Positions 18,075 through 26,751 of a stretch of 64,000 nucleotides of DNA are shown piece by piece. The notes beneath the pieces are model-generated. The model ran no database searches. It was not told the DNA's origin and saw only the letters and a program-made list of their open reading frames with translations. This DNA comes from Pseudomonadota bacterium (lineage in GTDB: Bacteria > Chloroflexota > UBA6077 > JAJPGT01), in the NCBI GenBank assembly GCA_021325655.1, contig JAJPGT010000080.1:1-64000 (forward strand), in the 5' to 3' direction. How positions within the stretch are numbered: position 1 is the first letter of the stretch; each line of letters starts with the position of its first letter. The position numbers and the translations under genes are program-made.

Positions 18075-18716
18075 GTGCTGAGAACCTCCCGCTTGACCCT
18101 GGCCCAGCTCTGGTGGCCCCGTGTTGGGGTTCAGCCTGACCTCGCCCGTGTCGTGCTTGGCTCCCTGTTCGTCGCGCTCTGCGCGCAGATCAGCATTCCG
18201 CTGCGGCCAGTCCCGATCACCGGGCAGACCCTCGGCGTCCTGCTCGTCGGAGCGCTGCTCGGGCGCCGGCTAGGCGCGCTCGCCCTGCTCGCCTATCTCG
18301 GCGAAGGGCTCGTGGGCCTGCCGGTCTTCGCCGGCGGAACCAGCGCCTGGAGCCCCAGCAGCGTCCCCGGTGTCCCGGTCATCATCGGCCCCACCGCGGG
18401 CTACCTGATCGGCTTTGTCCCGGCCGCCTTCCTGGTCGGGTGGCTGGCCGAACACGGCTGGGACCGCCGGGTGCTGAGCGCGGCGGCGGCGATGGCGCTG
18501 GGCAACGTGGTGATCTACGTGTTGGGCCTGGCGGGCCTGGCTCGCTTCGTCCCGCCCGCCAGCCTGCTTCCGCTGGGATTGCTCCCATTCCTGCCGGGGG
18601 ACGCGCTCAAGATCGCCCTCGCCGCGGCCGTGTTGCCTGGCGCCTGGGCACTGACGCCAGGGCGACGCGAGGAGGGCTCAGCCGAGCGCGCGCAGGGCGG
18701 GCCGCCCCAGCGGTAG
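18075..18716 (+). CDS. bioY: Biotin transporter BioY
   Basis: Substrate-binding membrane (S) component of a biotin ECF-type transporter. 213 residues with about six hydrophobic segments. Diagnostic stretches: ALCAQISIPLRPVPITGQTL, VGALLGRRLGALALLAYL, GLVGLPVFAGG, IIGPTAGYLIGFV and LPFLPGDALKIALAA. GTG start without an obvious Shine-Dalgarno sequence. No bioM/bioN genes are adjacent, so it may work alone or share an energising module. Confidence 0.9.
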   Translation: MLRTSRLTLAQLWWPRVGVQPDLARVVLGSLFVALCAQISIPLRPVPITGQTLGVLLVGALLGRRLGALALLAYLGEGLVGLPVFAGGTSAWSPSSVPGVPVIIGPTAGYLIGFVPAAFLVGWLAEHGWDRRVLSAAAAMALGNVVIYVLGLAGLARFVPPASLLPLGLLPFLPGDALKIALAAAVLPGAWALTPGRREEGSAERAQGGPPQR

Positions 18717-18984
18717 GCCCCGGCGCTCGGCTCCATGGAGTCGAAGACGAAGCCAGCCCCCTCCACATTGCTCCGGCCGAGTGTCCCGAGGCGGCCCGCC
18801 TGCTTGAGGACGAGGCAGTCACTCTCCGGGTGGTAAGCGACTCCGGGCCCGTGGGACTCGCCCCCCTGATGGCTGTGCTGAAATCCCCACCTATCTCCCG
18901 GCGCCCGCTGGTGCCGGCGGTCCGCCAGGGCAACACCCAGGCGCGAGCAGCACGTGCCGGTGAAGGCAAGTCCCAAGCCAGGAG
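18717..18984. other. Gap between bioY and the selenium-binding protein terminator
   Basis: No gene, promoter or repeat could be supported in this stretch; the convergent selenium-binding protein gene and its terminator hairpin follow. Confidence 0.3.
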
Positions 18985-19013
18985 CGGGGCTGCCCTGCCA
19001 TGGGGCAGCCCCG
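18985..19013 (-). terminator. Terminator hairpin of the selenium-binding protein gene
   Basis: CGGGGCTGCCC (18985-18995) pairs perfectly with GGGCAGCCCCG (19003-19013), 11 bp with a 7-base loop. It starts 10 bases beyond the stop codon at 19024 on the minus strand. Confidence 0.6.
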
Positions 19014-19023
19014 TGGGCCTGGA

Positions 19024-19614
19024 CTACGTGAAGATCTCGGTGGTGCAGTCCCCGCCGGGTAGGTGAATCTCGTGGCCGCGGGCCGGGCTGAAGTCGACGA
19101 AGAAGCGCTCGTCCAGCGTCATCCCGCCGTTCGGGTCACAGTCCAGCTTGAGCATCCAGGACTTCATCCCGGGGTAGAACTGGTTGTCCCAGGTGGAGTA
19201 GAGCGAGTTGGTCACGTACAGCCGCCGGCCATCCATGCTGAGCTGCAGCATCTGCGGCCCGGCGTCTAGCTTGCGCCCGCCCGGGCTTGGCTGGCCGAGC
19301 ACGCCGCCCAGCCAGACCTGGCCGGTGAGCTTCGGATGCGCCGGGTCGGAGATGTCGTACTGGCGCAGGTCGCCGTGGAGCCAGTCAGAGAAGTACAGGA
19401 AGCGGTCGTCCATTGAGACGACCAGGTCGGTGATGAGCCCTGGCACAGGGAACGGCCAGCCAGCCACCTCGCGCGGCTCCACCTGGATCACCTTCTCTGC
19501 CGCCCAGCGGTCGCCATCGCGATACCAGCGCCAGATCGCGCTGGAGAGGGCCGCGCCAACGAAGCCCGTCTGCGCCTCCGGGTTGTGCAGCCAGCGCACC
19601 TCGAGCGGGATCAT
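19024..19614 (-). CDS. Selenium-binding protein / methanethiol oxidase, C-terminal part (split gene)
   Basis: 196 residues from ATG 19614, whose A-T-G-A overlaps the stop of the N-terminal half, with GAGGAGG two bases upstream. The sequence ([60 protein letters not shown], ending [10 protein letters not shown]) is the C-terminal half of SBP56. With the upstream half (257 residues) the total is 453, the length of a complete SBP56. A single missing G in the C-run 19615-19617 (plus-strand numbering) explains the split; two coupled polypeptides are the other reading. Confidence 0.8.
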   Translation of the reverse strand: MIPLEVRWLHNPEAQTGFVGAALSSAIWRWYRDGDRWAAEKVIQVEPREVAGWPFPVPGLITDLVVSMDDRFLYFSDWLHGDLRQYDISDPAHPKLTGQVWLGGVLGQPSPGGRKLDAGPQMLQLSMDGRRLYVTNSLYSTWDNQFYPGMKSWMLKLDCDPNGGMTLDERFFVDFSPARGHEIHLPGGDCTTEIFT

Positions 19615-20384
19615 CCCTCCTCGCCCAGGTCGATGCTTTGCACCACCCGCCGCTCGGCCAGGTCCCAGAAGTGGATGCTGTGGCCGTACTTGCCCGCCTG
19701 GACGTCCTCCAGCCGGAACCCGTCCTGGAATGTCTTGGGCGCCGCCCACTCGCTGGAGATCATCACGTTCTGGCGCGGCTGGTACCAGAAGTCGTAGTTG
19801 AAGCGCACCCCGTCCTGCTCCGGGGCCCAGCGGCCGAGCACGTCGAAGTGGCGCGCGTCCAGCACCAGGAAGCCGCCCGGCGCCTCGCCCTCGGCGTTGC
19901 CCAGCATGCTGACGACCACGATCTCGCCCGGCATGCAGTGGACCGTGTGCGGCGCCGACAGCCCGGCCTTGCGCTTGATCTCCTCGCCCTCGATGACCTT
20001 CACGACCTCCGGCCGGCGCGGGTCGGAGCCGACGTCGACGATGTGGACGCGGCTGCTGCGGAACCCGGGCACCACCAGGTGCTGGCGGCGCAGGTCCGTA
20101 TGGCAGGCGCTGCTGCACACCTGCCAGCCGTAGTGGTGCAGCTCGTCGCCCAGCCCTGGCATCGGGGTGCGGTGGATGATCTGGCCATAGGTATCCGAGT
20201 CCGGGCGGACATCCACCACCGCCAGAAAGTCCGGCTGCTCCACCCCGGTGCCGGTGTGGAGCGCGGCGACGTAGACGAACTCCTCCGGCGGCGCCGCGAG
20301 CGCCTCCTGGGGCGAGGCGTACCCGACGCGCGCCTGGCCGTTGGTCTGGTGCTGGCCGTGATCGTGATGCTGGTGTTCTGCCAT
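19611..20384 (-). CDS. Selenium-binding protein / methanethiol oxidase, N-terminal part (split gene)
   Basis: 257 residues. After a His-rich start come [53 protein letters not shown] and a stretch ending [18 protein letters not shown], matching the SBP56/SELENBP1 beta-propeller. These proteins oxidise methanethiol to hydrogen peroxide, formaldehyde and sulfide and carry copper on conserved His residues (family knowledge). The frame stops at 19611, exactly where homologues continue with a Met-Ile-Pro-Leu strand; that strand is encoded in the next frame. A consensus promoter lies upstream and a terminator hairpin follows the second half. Confidence 0.82.
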   Translation of the reverse strand: MAEHQHHDHGQHQTNGQARVGYASPQEALAAPPEEFVYVAALHTGTGVEQPDFLAVVDVRPDSDTYGQIIHRTPMPGLGDELHHYGWQVCSSACHTDLRRQHLVVPGFRSSRVHIVDVGSDPRRPEVVKVIEGEEIKRKAGLSAPHTVHCMPGEIVVVSMLGNAEGEAPGGFLVLDARHFDVLGRWAPEQDGVRFNYDFWYQPRQNVMISSEWAAPKTFQDGFRLEDVQAGKYGHSIHFWDLAERRVVQSIDLGEEG

Positions 20385-20741
20385 CGCTCTGCCTCCCGTA
20401 GGTGCGGACAGCCTCGGCAGATCAGACCCTGCCTGCTGCCCTTAATCCCGAGAAAATCCTCTGCCTTACTCAACAACGTACGCGGTTAACAGGCTGGTGT
20501 CAACTGCATGAGCCTTGGCCGCTTACCGACTGCCTGAGCAGCTCCACGAGGCTACGTCCCGCGCTCGGCCCAGGCTACGCATCGCGGCGCGGCGCAGGCG
20601 CCGTGGGGTCTCGGCCGAAGTGAGCAAGATGCTTCGGCTTTGTCGCTCGCTCAGCGCTGCTCCGGGCCGACTCTTGCGCTTCGGGCAATAGTATCACTCT
20701 GCAGCATGCTCGTCCGCCCAGGCGGCTCTGGAGAGGGAGAT
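20385..20741. other. Divergent intergenic region
   Basis: 357 bases between the minus-strand selenium-binding protein and a plus-strand gene. It holds the minus-strand promoter at 20475-20503. A TAGTAT at 20689-20694 could be a plus-strand -10 box, but no matching -35 was found. Nothing else was recognised. Confidence 0.3.
20475..20503 (-). promoter_or_regulatory. Sigma-70-type promoter for the selenium-binding protein gene
   Basis: On the minus strand TTGACA (20503-20498), a 17-base spacer and TACGTT (20480-20475). It lies about 90 bases upstream of ATG 20384. Confidence 0.6.
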
Positions 20742-21563
20742 ATGGCACAGCGGTCAGCGCCATGGGGGCCGCTCATCGGAATCCTTCTGGTGGCCATCGT
20801 CGTCGTGGGCGTTCTACTGTATCTCCGCGGCCGCGCGGCTCCAGGGCCGGAGCCTGCGCCGCCAGCCGCAACCGCGCAGGGGGCTACCACACCCGTCCCG
20901 GCCGGCCCCACTCCGACGCGCCCGGCCGGGCCGTTGCCGGCCGTGCCGACCGCGGCCGCGCTGCCCACGCCCGAGGAGATCACCTTTCACGGCTGCCCGC
21001 CGGGCGGCGACGGCACCGACCCCGAGCTGAACCGGCTGAAGAACCGCGTTGACGTCCCCAAGGACCCGCTGCCGATCGCCTTCTCTGCCTTGCTCCACCT
21101 GCCCTGGCCCCCGGGGGTCAATGACAAGCACATGGCCCAGTGGTCACCCGCCGACCGCGCCGCGGTCGACCAGTACAACGGGCTGGCCGTGAGCATTGAG
21201 GGCTATCTTGCCGAGGCACGAGCGCAGGGGCCGGAGTCGACCAACTGCCACTCCACCACGGACGTGGACTTCCACATCTGGCTGGTGGAGCGCCCCGGCC
21301 GTGACCGTTCTGCCTCGATCATCACCGAGGCGACACCCCGTGGCCGGGCGCAGCATCCCGCCTGGACGGTCCAGACCCTGCAGCAGATCGCCAGGGACAA
21401 CACCCGGGTGCGGATCACCGGCTGGACCATGCTCGATCCGGAGCACCCGGAGCAGGTCGGCAAGACGCGCGGGACGCTCTGGGAGATCCACCCGATCACG
21501 GAGATCGAGTACCAGCGCGGCACGCGCTGGGTGGACCTGGATAGCGGCTATTCGCCTCGGTAG
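20742..21563 (+). CDS. Hypothetical protein with N-terminal membrane anchor
   Basis: 273 residues from ATG 20742, preceded by GAGAGGGAGA; an upstream extension of the frame is not protein-like. One membrane helix (LIGILLVAIVVVGVLLYL), then a Pro/Ala/Thr linker to about residue 85. The extracytoplasmic domain contains CPPGGDGTDPELNRLKNR, AAVDQYNGLAVSIEGYLAEA, ESTNCHSTTDVDFHIWL, RVRITGWTMLDPEH and GTLWEIHPITEIEY. It looks like a conserved but unnamed family, perhaps OB-fold-like given the short beta segments. I cannot assign a function. Confidence 0.7.
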   Translation: MAQRSAPWGPLIGILLVAIVVVGVLLYLRGRAAPGPEPAPPAATAQGATTPVPAGPTPTRPAGPLPAVPTAAALPTPEEITFHGCPPGGDGTDPELNRLKNRVDVPKDPLPIAFSALLHLPWPPGVNDKHMAQWSPADRAAVDQYNGLAVSIEGYLAEARAQGPESTNCHSTTDVDFHIWLVERPGRDRSASIITEATPRGRAQHPAWTVQTLQQIARDNTRVRITGWTMLDPEHPEQVGKTRGTLWEIHPITEIEYQRGTRWVDLDSGYSPR

Positions 21564-21602
21564 CGCCACTCGCGCAGGGAGGCGACGATGCAAAAGAGGA
21601 GC

Positions 21603-22094
21603 CTACACGCGCGGCGATGTCCGGCGCGGACCGACAACGCGGTGGCGGAGCTTGTCCCAGAGCGACGGCGGCCGCTCAGGCGGACGGTACTCCTTGATGC
21701 TGCCGATGATGCTGCGCAGCGCGGGAGCGCTCTCCGCGAGCAGCCGCTTGAGCTCCCGCCCAGAGATGCTCAGCAGCTCCACCTCGCCAACGCAGATCGC
21801 AGTGGCCGCCCGAGGGCTATCGGACAGCAGCGCCAGCTCGCCGAAGTATTCACCGCTTCCCAGACGCGCCAGCGTGTGGACGCGCCCGGAGTCGGTGCGG
21901 ACCAGCTCGACTGTCCCGGATTCGACCAGGTAGAGACGATCACCGCTCTCGCCCTGGCGGAAGATGATGTCACCATCCTCAAAGGTCTGCTGCTCGAAGG
22001 CGAGCGCCAGACGGTCGAGCGCTGAATGCGGGAGCCGCTCGAACAGCTCGACGGAGCGCAGGAAATCACGCTTGGAGCGAGGGGCCTGGGACAC
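21603..22094 (-). CDS. Cyclic nucleotide-binding domain protein
   Basis: 163 residues from GTG 22094; a TTG-started extension to 22145 is unlikely. One cNMP-binding domain at about residues 15-125: FEQQTFEDGDIIFRQGESGD, LYLVESGTVELV, LGSGEYFGELALLSDSPRAA (phosphate-binding cassette) and VEVELLSISGRELKRLL-like strands. There is no helix-turn-helix after it, so it is not a typical CRP regulator. It may be a stand-alone sensor or partner subunit. Convergent with the gene before it. Confidence 0.82.
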   Translation of the reverse strand: MSQAPRSKRDFLRSVELFERLPHSALDRLALAFEQQTFEDGDIIFRQGESGDRLYLVESGTVELVRTDSGRVHTLARLGSGEYFGELALLSDSPRAATAICVGEVELLSISGRELKRLLAESAPALRSIIGSIKEYRPPERPPSLWDKLRHRVVGPRRTSPRV

Positions 22095-22153
22095 GGCCCT
22101 TAGCCTACCATGCCCGCCAGGGCAGAGGGAAGGAACGGGCTCCAAAGTACAGG

Positions 22154-23032
22154 CTATCGGGGACCTTCGGGCCGGCTATACACGAAGCGGCCGTAGCGTC
22201 CGAACAGGTACGTATTGAGGAACGGGTAGGTGTCGCGCAGGTAGTCGACGAACGTGCCAGGACGCTCACGGTTGATTGCGAACATGTCGTAGTGCATCGG
22301 GACCACCAGTGGCACCTCGGCGGCAGCCGCCAGCTCCGCCGCCTCGCGATAGCTCAGGTTCCCAACGATGCCCAGGGATTCCCGAAAGAAATCGCGCCCG
22401 TTGATCGGCAGCAGTGCTAGGTCCACGTCCAGTTGCTTGATCCGCTCCGCCATCCCCTCATAGGCGAGCGTGTCGCCAGCGTGGAAGACGCGGACACCGT
22501 TCAGCTCGAACACGAACCCCAGGTAGCGGTACAGCCCGTTGCTGCCAGGCTCGTCGAACCCGAAGTCGTACTTCGCCGGGGGGCTGGTCACCCCGTGCCG
22601 CGCCGGGACACCGTACAGGCGTAGCGGCCCCAGCTCCAGCGGTGGCTCTTCGGGATACGGCTGGGCTCCGATCACCCGCTCCGGGCCGATCCCGAGCGCG
22701 GTGACCAGAGGGACAATGGGACGGGGAACGACGACGCGCGCCGCTGGCGAGGCACTAGCAACCCCGGCCACGGTCGCGCCGTCCAGGTGGTCCAGGTGCT
22801 CGTGGGTGCAGCAGATCACGTCCACCCCGCTGAACTCGCGGGGATCGACGGCCGGGGAGATGAGCCGGGCCTCGTGCGGCCCGAGGAAGGGATCGACCAG
22901 CGCCGTCAGCCCCGCGCCGCGCAGCGCGAAGCCGGCCTGGCCGAACCACCACAGCGCCAGGCTGCCGCGAGCGGGATTGGTGCTCGCGATCTGCCGCACC
23001 AGGTCTGCGCCCGTTGCCGGAATCGCCCCCAT
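22154..23032 (-). CDS. Metallo-beta-lactamase-fold hydrolase (UlaG-like)
   Basis: 292 residues from ATG 23032, preceded by GGAGGGAGG. Metal-binding motif THEHLDHLDG, further ligands in GVPARHGVTSPP, VFHAGDTLAYEGM and VVPMHYDMFAIN; GQAGFALRGAGLTALVDPFL is the opening beta hairpin. This arrangement matches the L-ascorbate-6-phosphate lactonase/UlaG-like branch of the superfamily, with Zn or Mn at the site. The substrate is unknown; no ascorbate genes are nearby. Confidence 0.82.
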   Translation of the reverse strand: MGAIPATGADLVRQIASTNPARGSLALWWFGQAGFALRGAGLTALVDPFLGPHEARLISPAVDPREFSGVDVICCTHEHLDHLDGATVAGVASASPAARVVVPRPIVPLVTALGIGPERVIGAQPYPEEPPLELGPLRLYGVPARHGVTSPPAKYDFGFDEPGSNGLYRYLGFVFELNGVRVFHAGDTLAYEGMAERIKQLDVDLALLPINGRDFFRESLGIVGNLSYREAAELAAAAEVPLVVPMHYDMFAINRERPGTFVDYLRDTYPFLNTYLFGRYGRFVYSRPEGPR

Positions 23033-23137
23033 GCCTCCCTCCATTCTCTCGGACCATGCCGCGTGGGCGCCATTGTAGCCGGGCGTCGCCTGGCAGGCGC
23101 CCGGGGGTGAGCGCGGGATCGAGCGAAGGGGGACAGA

Positions 23138-23179
23138 GCCACGGGCGCTGCCCCGGCTGGGGAGAGCAGCGCCCGTGGC
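23138..23179 (-). terminator. Terminator-like hairpin after the SPW protein gene
   Basis: GCCACGGGCGCTGC (23138-23151) pairs perfectly with GCAGCGCCCGTGGC (23166-23179), a 14-bp stem with a 14-base loop, about 70 bases past the SPW gene stop on the minus strand. Confidence 0.5.
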
Positions 23180-23247
23180 GAGGACAAGGAACGCTGGTGG
23201 GCGAGGCTGCACAAACCCGCGGTTCGGCGTCGCTCGGCTCCGAGCGG

Positions 23248-23652
23248 CTAGACCGGCCGCCGCGCCAGCCCGCTCGGGCTGGACAGGGCACTCCAGCCAC
23301 CCAGGATGAAGACGATGATGCCGAGGATGATGCTGTTCCAGAACGGCATCGGGGTCGCCATGCTGGTGAAGATGAACGCCGAGATGAACACCCAGATCCC
23401 GAGCAGGAGATTGATCCAGCTCAGCCAGGCGGCTTGATACGCGCCAAAGGCCCGGATAGCGGCGAGCACCGCGACGATAATGCCGACGATGATGTCGTCG
23501 TTCCGGATCGTGTTCATCTGCGAGAAGCGCAAGACGAAGGGCGAGATAATGAGCCAGATGCCGGCGATGATGTTCAGCCCGCTGGCGATCTGCACCTGCG
23601 ACGGGCTGCCCGTCGCGGCAGAGCGATCAGTGACTGGTGGTCGTTGATCCAT
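23248..23652 (-). CDS. SPW-repeat membrane protein
   Basis: 134 residues from ATG 23652 (GGGAG upstream); the longer open frame beyond is not protein-like. Four hydrophobic segments in two similar halves, each with the SPW-type motif: GIWLIISPFVLRF and GIWVFISAFIF. SPW proteins are small integral membrane proteins of unknown role. Confidence 0.75.
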   Translation of the reverse strand: MDQRPPVTDRSAATGSPSQVQIASGLNIIAGIWLIISPFVLRFSQMNTIRNDDIIVGIIVAVLAAIRAFGAYQAAWLSWINLLLGIWVFISAFIFTSMATPMPFWNSIILGIIVFILGGWSALSSPSGLARRPV

Positions 23653-24137
23653 GGCGTTACTCCCATTGCACCTGAGAATCCCAGCCGGCGGAACACTGGG
23701 AGGCGGCGACGGGTGCTGGCCCGTCCCCATAGCCGGCTCGTGCGGTGTAACAGCGGGTCGGCTCGTGCAGAGTGCGTGGTCGCTCGCCCGTTCCGCGAGT
23801 CCCGATGTACCGTCTCTCTGAGCTAACACACCGCAGAGTTCGTGCCGTTCGATGTTAAAGCCAGCTTGAAAGCAGGTTACAACAACACTAAAAGGACACC
23901 GCACAGCGGGCGCCGTGACGCAGGGCAGGGTGTAGACGCGGCCTGCCTAATGGTGCGCGCCTGTTGTTCGACACCCCGGGCCCGGCGTCGCTCCAGCGCG
24001 GGACAGGGCAGCGCTAGACACGGGCGTCCAGCCGAGCGCACTTCCTCCACGAGCGCGCTGTGCCTGGCGCTTGTCTGCCACCGTCTGTTCGCCTACCGTA
24101 TGTTGCGGTTGGCATGCCGTCGCGGGGGTACAGGCGC
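23653..24137. other. Divergent intergenic region
   Basis: 485 bases between the SPW gene and the ROK kinase gene. A weak minus-strand promoter candidate is at 23854-23882. No gene was supported; short frames here have random-looking translations. Confidence 0.3.
23854..23882 (-). promoter_or_regulatory. Candidate promoter for the SPW protein gene
   Basis: Minus-strand TTGTAA (23882-23877), 17 bases, TTTAAC (23859-23854): four of six matches in each box, about 200 bases upstream of the start. Weak. Confidence 0.3.
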
Positions 24138-25094
24138 ATGGGACGCGAGTTGGTGCTGGCGATCGACGTTGGGGGAACCAAGCTGGCGGCGGGGGTGGTG
24201 CGCGCGGACGGGACGCTCCTGAGCGCTGAGAAGGTGCCCTCGCAGCCACGCGACGATTCCGAGGGGCTGTACCAGACGCTGCTGGCGCTGTGCCAGCGGG
24301 TGCTCGACCAGGCCGGCGTGGCCCGTGCCGCGCTGTGGGCCGTCGGCGTTGGCGCGGGCGGCCCGATGGAGTATCCCGCGGGCATCCTCTCCACGCTCAA
24401 TCTACCCGCCTGGCGCCAGCGCTTCCCCTTGCGCGCCCGGCTGCAAGAGACCTTCCAGCTCCCGACAGTGGTGGACAACGACGCCAAGGCGCTGGCGCTG
24501 GGCGAGTACTGGAAGGGCGCGGGCCAGGGAGCGCGCTGCTTCCTGGGGATGGTGGCCTCCACGGGCGTGGGCGGTGGGATCGTGGTCGAGGGCCGGCTGA
24601 TCCACGGCGCGAGTGGCAACGCCGGCCACGTCGGCCACATCAATGTCTGGCGCAACGGCCCGCAGTGTGGCTGCGGCTCGCGCGGCTGCGTAGAGGCGAT
24701 CGCCTCCGGCACCGGCATCGCCCGCCGGGCGCGGCTCGCGATTCGGCGTGGTGTCCCCACCAGCCTGCGCGGGGCGCCGACCGCCGTGGAGGTGGCCGAG
24801 GCGGCCCGCGCAGGCGACGCCCTGGCCCGCCAGCTCTATCGCGACGCCGGCTGGGCGCTGGGGGTGGGGATCGCCTCGGCGGCGGCACTGCTGGACCTGG
24901 ATCGGGTGGTAATCTCCGGCGGGGTGGCCAGCAACGGGCCGCTCCTGTGGGACCCGCTCTACGCGGCGTTGCGGCGGACGGCGCGGCTCGACTTCACCCG
25001 CAACGTGCAGGTACTCCCCTCCACGCTCGGGGTGCAGGCCAGCCTGATCGGCTCCGCGGCGCTGGTGTTCCTGGGCGCGCCGGAAGGCTGCTGA
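24138..25094 (+). CDS. ROK-family sugar kinase (glucokinase-like)
   Basis: 318 residues from ATG 24138. ATP motif AIDVGGTKLAAGVV at the N-terminus; VDNDAKALALGEYW; ASTGVGGGIVVEG; the ROK zinc motif CGCGSRGCVEAIASG; and ISGGVASNG near the C-terminus. There is no DNA-binding N-terminus, so it should be a cytoplasmic kinase phosphorylating glucose or a related hexose. It faces the FGGY kinase gene (convergent, 35-base gap) and belongs to the sugar-use region. Confidence 0.87.
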   Translation: MGRELVLAIDVGGTKLAAGVVRADGTLLSAEKVPSQPRDDSEGLYQTLLALCQRVLDQAGVARAALWAVGVGAGGPMEYPAGILSTLNLPAWRQRFPLRARLQETFQLPTVVDNDAKALALGEYWKGAGQGARCFLGMVASTGVGGGIVVEGRLIHGASGNAGHVGHINVWRNGPQCGCGSRGCVEAIASGTGIARRARLAIRRGVPTSLRGAPTAVEVAEAARAGDALARQLYRDAGWALGVGIASAAALLDLDRVVISGGVASNGPLLWDPLYAALRRTARLDFTRNVQVLPSTLGVQASLIGSAALVFLGAPEGC

Positions 25095-25129
25095 GCGCCA
25101 CGGAGGATCAGGCGCCGGCCACTAGGACG

Positions 25130-26680
25130 CTACTCGGGCAGCACCGCGGCGCCGAGCTCGGCCAGGCGGTGCTGGGTCGCCTTCGTCTGCTCGTAGAGCG
25201 CTCGGTAGAGCGCGTAGTACTCGTCGTACAGCGCGTGATGCGCCCGATCCGGCTCGATCTGCGCTGTGTCCCGCACCCAGTCGGTGGCCAGGTTGTCCAG
25301 GCGGGGGACCAGGCCAGTGGCCAGCCCGGCGAGAAAGGCGTCGCCATAGGAGGCGCCGATGGTCTGGGCGGGCAGGTCCTGGGGCAGGCCGGTGACGTCG
25401 CTGACGATCTGCACCCAGGGCCGGCTCTTGGTGCCGCCGCCCACTGCCACCAGCCGACGCGGGCTGGCGCCCATCTCGCGCATCACCTCCACGTTGTGGC
25501 GGACGCCATAGGCGGTGGCCTCGAGCACCGCCCGGTACAGGTCGGCGCGGGTGTGCGCCAGGGTGAGCCCGGCGAAGATCCCGCGCGCCTGGGGATCGTG
25601 GATCGGGGTGCGCTCTCCCTGGAAGTAGGGCAGCACCAGCAGCCCGCGCGACCCGGGCGGCACCCGGGCCGCCTCGTCGCTCAGCACGCTGTACGCTGGC
25701 CGGCCGCCCTGCTGCTCGGCGGCGACCAGCTCGGGCGCAAGCTGGTCGCGGAACCAGCGGGTCAGCGCCCCGGTGGTCGCCATGCCGGCGGCGACGGAGT
25801 AGCGACCGGGGAAGGCATAAGCGGTCGCCCAGACACGCGGGTCGGAGACGAGCTCGTCCACCACCAGGATGAAGAAGAAGGTGGTGCCGTACATCGCCAT
25901 CAGGTCGCCGGGCTGGGTGACGCCGACGCTGATCGCCTCGGCGACGGCGTCGATCGTCCCGGCGGTGACCGGGGTGCCGACCGGCAGCCCGGTATCCTCC
26001 GCCGCGGCCGGGCTGATCTGTCCAACCACCTCGGTCGCCCAGGCCAGGCGAGGCAGGCGGGCGACGTCCCAGATCGGCGCGGCGAAGCGGTCCGTCCAGA
26101 CCAGCCGGCGCAGGTCGAACAGCGGGTTGAAGTGCGAGGCGGAATGGTAGTCCAGCACGTACTCACCCGTCAGCCGGAACACCAGGTAGCCGCTGCAGGT
26201 GGTGACGTAGCGAGTGCGGCGGTACACCTCTGGCTCGTGGTTGCGCAGCCAGAGCAGCTTGGGGCCGACCGCCTGGGAGGTGAGCGCCATCCCGCTCAGC
26301 GCGTAGAGCGCCTCGGAGCCGAACGTGGCGTTGAGCTGTTCGATCTCGGCCTGAGCGCGGGTATCGATGCCGTACAGGATGGCCGGGCGCAGCGGCCGGC
26401 CGCGCTCGTCCAGCGGGAGCAGGTCCGGGCCAAGGCCGGAGACCGCCACCGCGCCAACGTCGGCCGGAGAGCGGCCGGCCGCCGCGGGCAGCGCCCGGCA
26501 GAGCGCGGCGCAGTCCGCCCACCAGATGGCCTCCGCATCCTGCTCCGCCCAGCCCGGCCGAGGGAGCGAGAGCCCGTGCTCCACCTGCTGCTGCGCAAGC
26601 ACCTCGCCGGAGGGCGTGCAGAGCACCCCCTTGGAGCTGTAGGTGCCGATGTCGATGCCGACAAGGAGATCGCCTGCCAT
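25130..26680 (-). CDS. FGGY-family carbohydrate kinase (xylulokinase-like)
   Basis: 516 residues, ATG with GAGGTGAGG upstream. N-terminal GIDIGTYSSKGVLCTPSGE is the first phosphate-binding loop; PGWAEQDAEAIWW, ISVGVTQPGDLMAMYGTT (FGGY signature area) and VAVGGGTKSRPWVQIVSDVTG (second signature) follow. Length and motifs fit the xylulokinase/carbohydrate kinase branch. It is 71 bases downstream of the rhamnulokinase-like gene and probably in the same transcript as the sugar ABC importer. The substrate is uncertain. Confidence 0.85.
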   Translation of the reverse strand: MAGDLLVGIDIGTYSSKGVLCTPSGEVLAQQQVEHGLSLPRPGWAEQDAEAIWWADCAALCRALPAAAGRSPADVGAVAVSGLGPDLLPLDERGRPLRPAILYGIDTRAQAEIEQLNATFGSEALYALSGMALTSQAVGPKLLWLRNHEPEVYRRTRYVTTCSGYLVFRLTGEYVLDYHSASHFNPLFDLRRLVWTDRFAAPIWDVARLPRLAWATEVVGQISPAAAEDTGLPVGTPVTAGTIDAVAEAISVGVTQPGDLMAMYGTTFFFILVVDELVSDPRVWATAYAFPGRYSVAAGMATTGALTRWFRDQLAPELVAAEQQGGRPAYSVLSDEAARVPPGSRGLLVLPYFQGERTPIHDPQARGIFAGLTLAHTRADLYRAVLEATAYGVRHNVEVMREMGASPRRLVAVGGGTKSRPWVQIVSDVTGLPQDLPAQTIGASYGDAFLAGLATGLVPRLDNLATDWVRDTAQIEPDRAHHALYDEYYALYRALYEQTKATQHRLAELGAAVLPE

Positions 26681-26751
26681 CGCCTCACCTCGATGATCGG
26701 AGATCGGAGACGACCGTGAGCCTCGCGGGGGCCATCATACGCCAGGGATGG

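Noticed and set aside
24290-26719. Open frame of 809 codons on the plus strand
   Set aside because: It is antisense to and overlaps the ROK and FGGY kinase genes, which have clear family motifs; the translation is Arg/Gly/Ala-rich, as expected of shadow frames in high-GC DNA.
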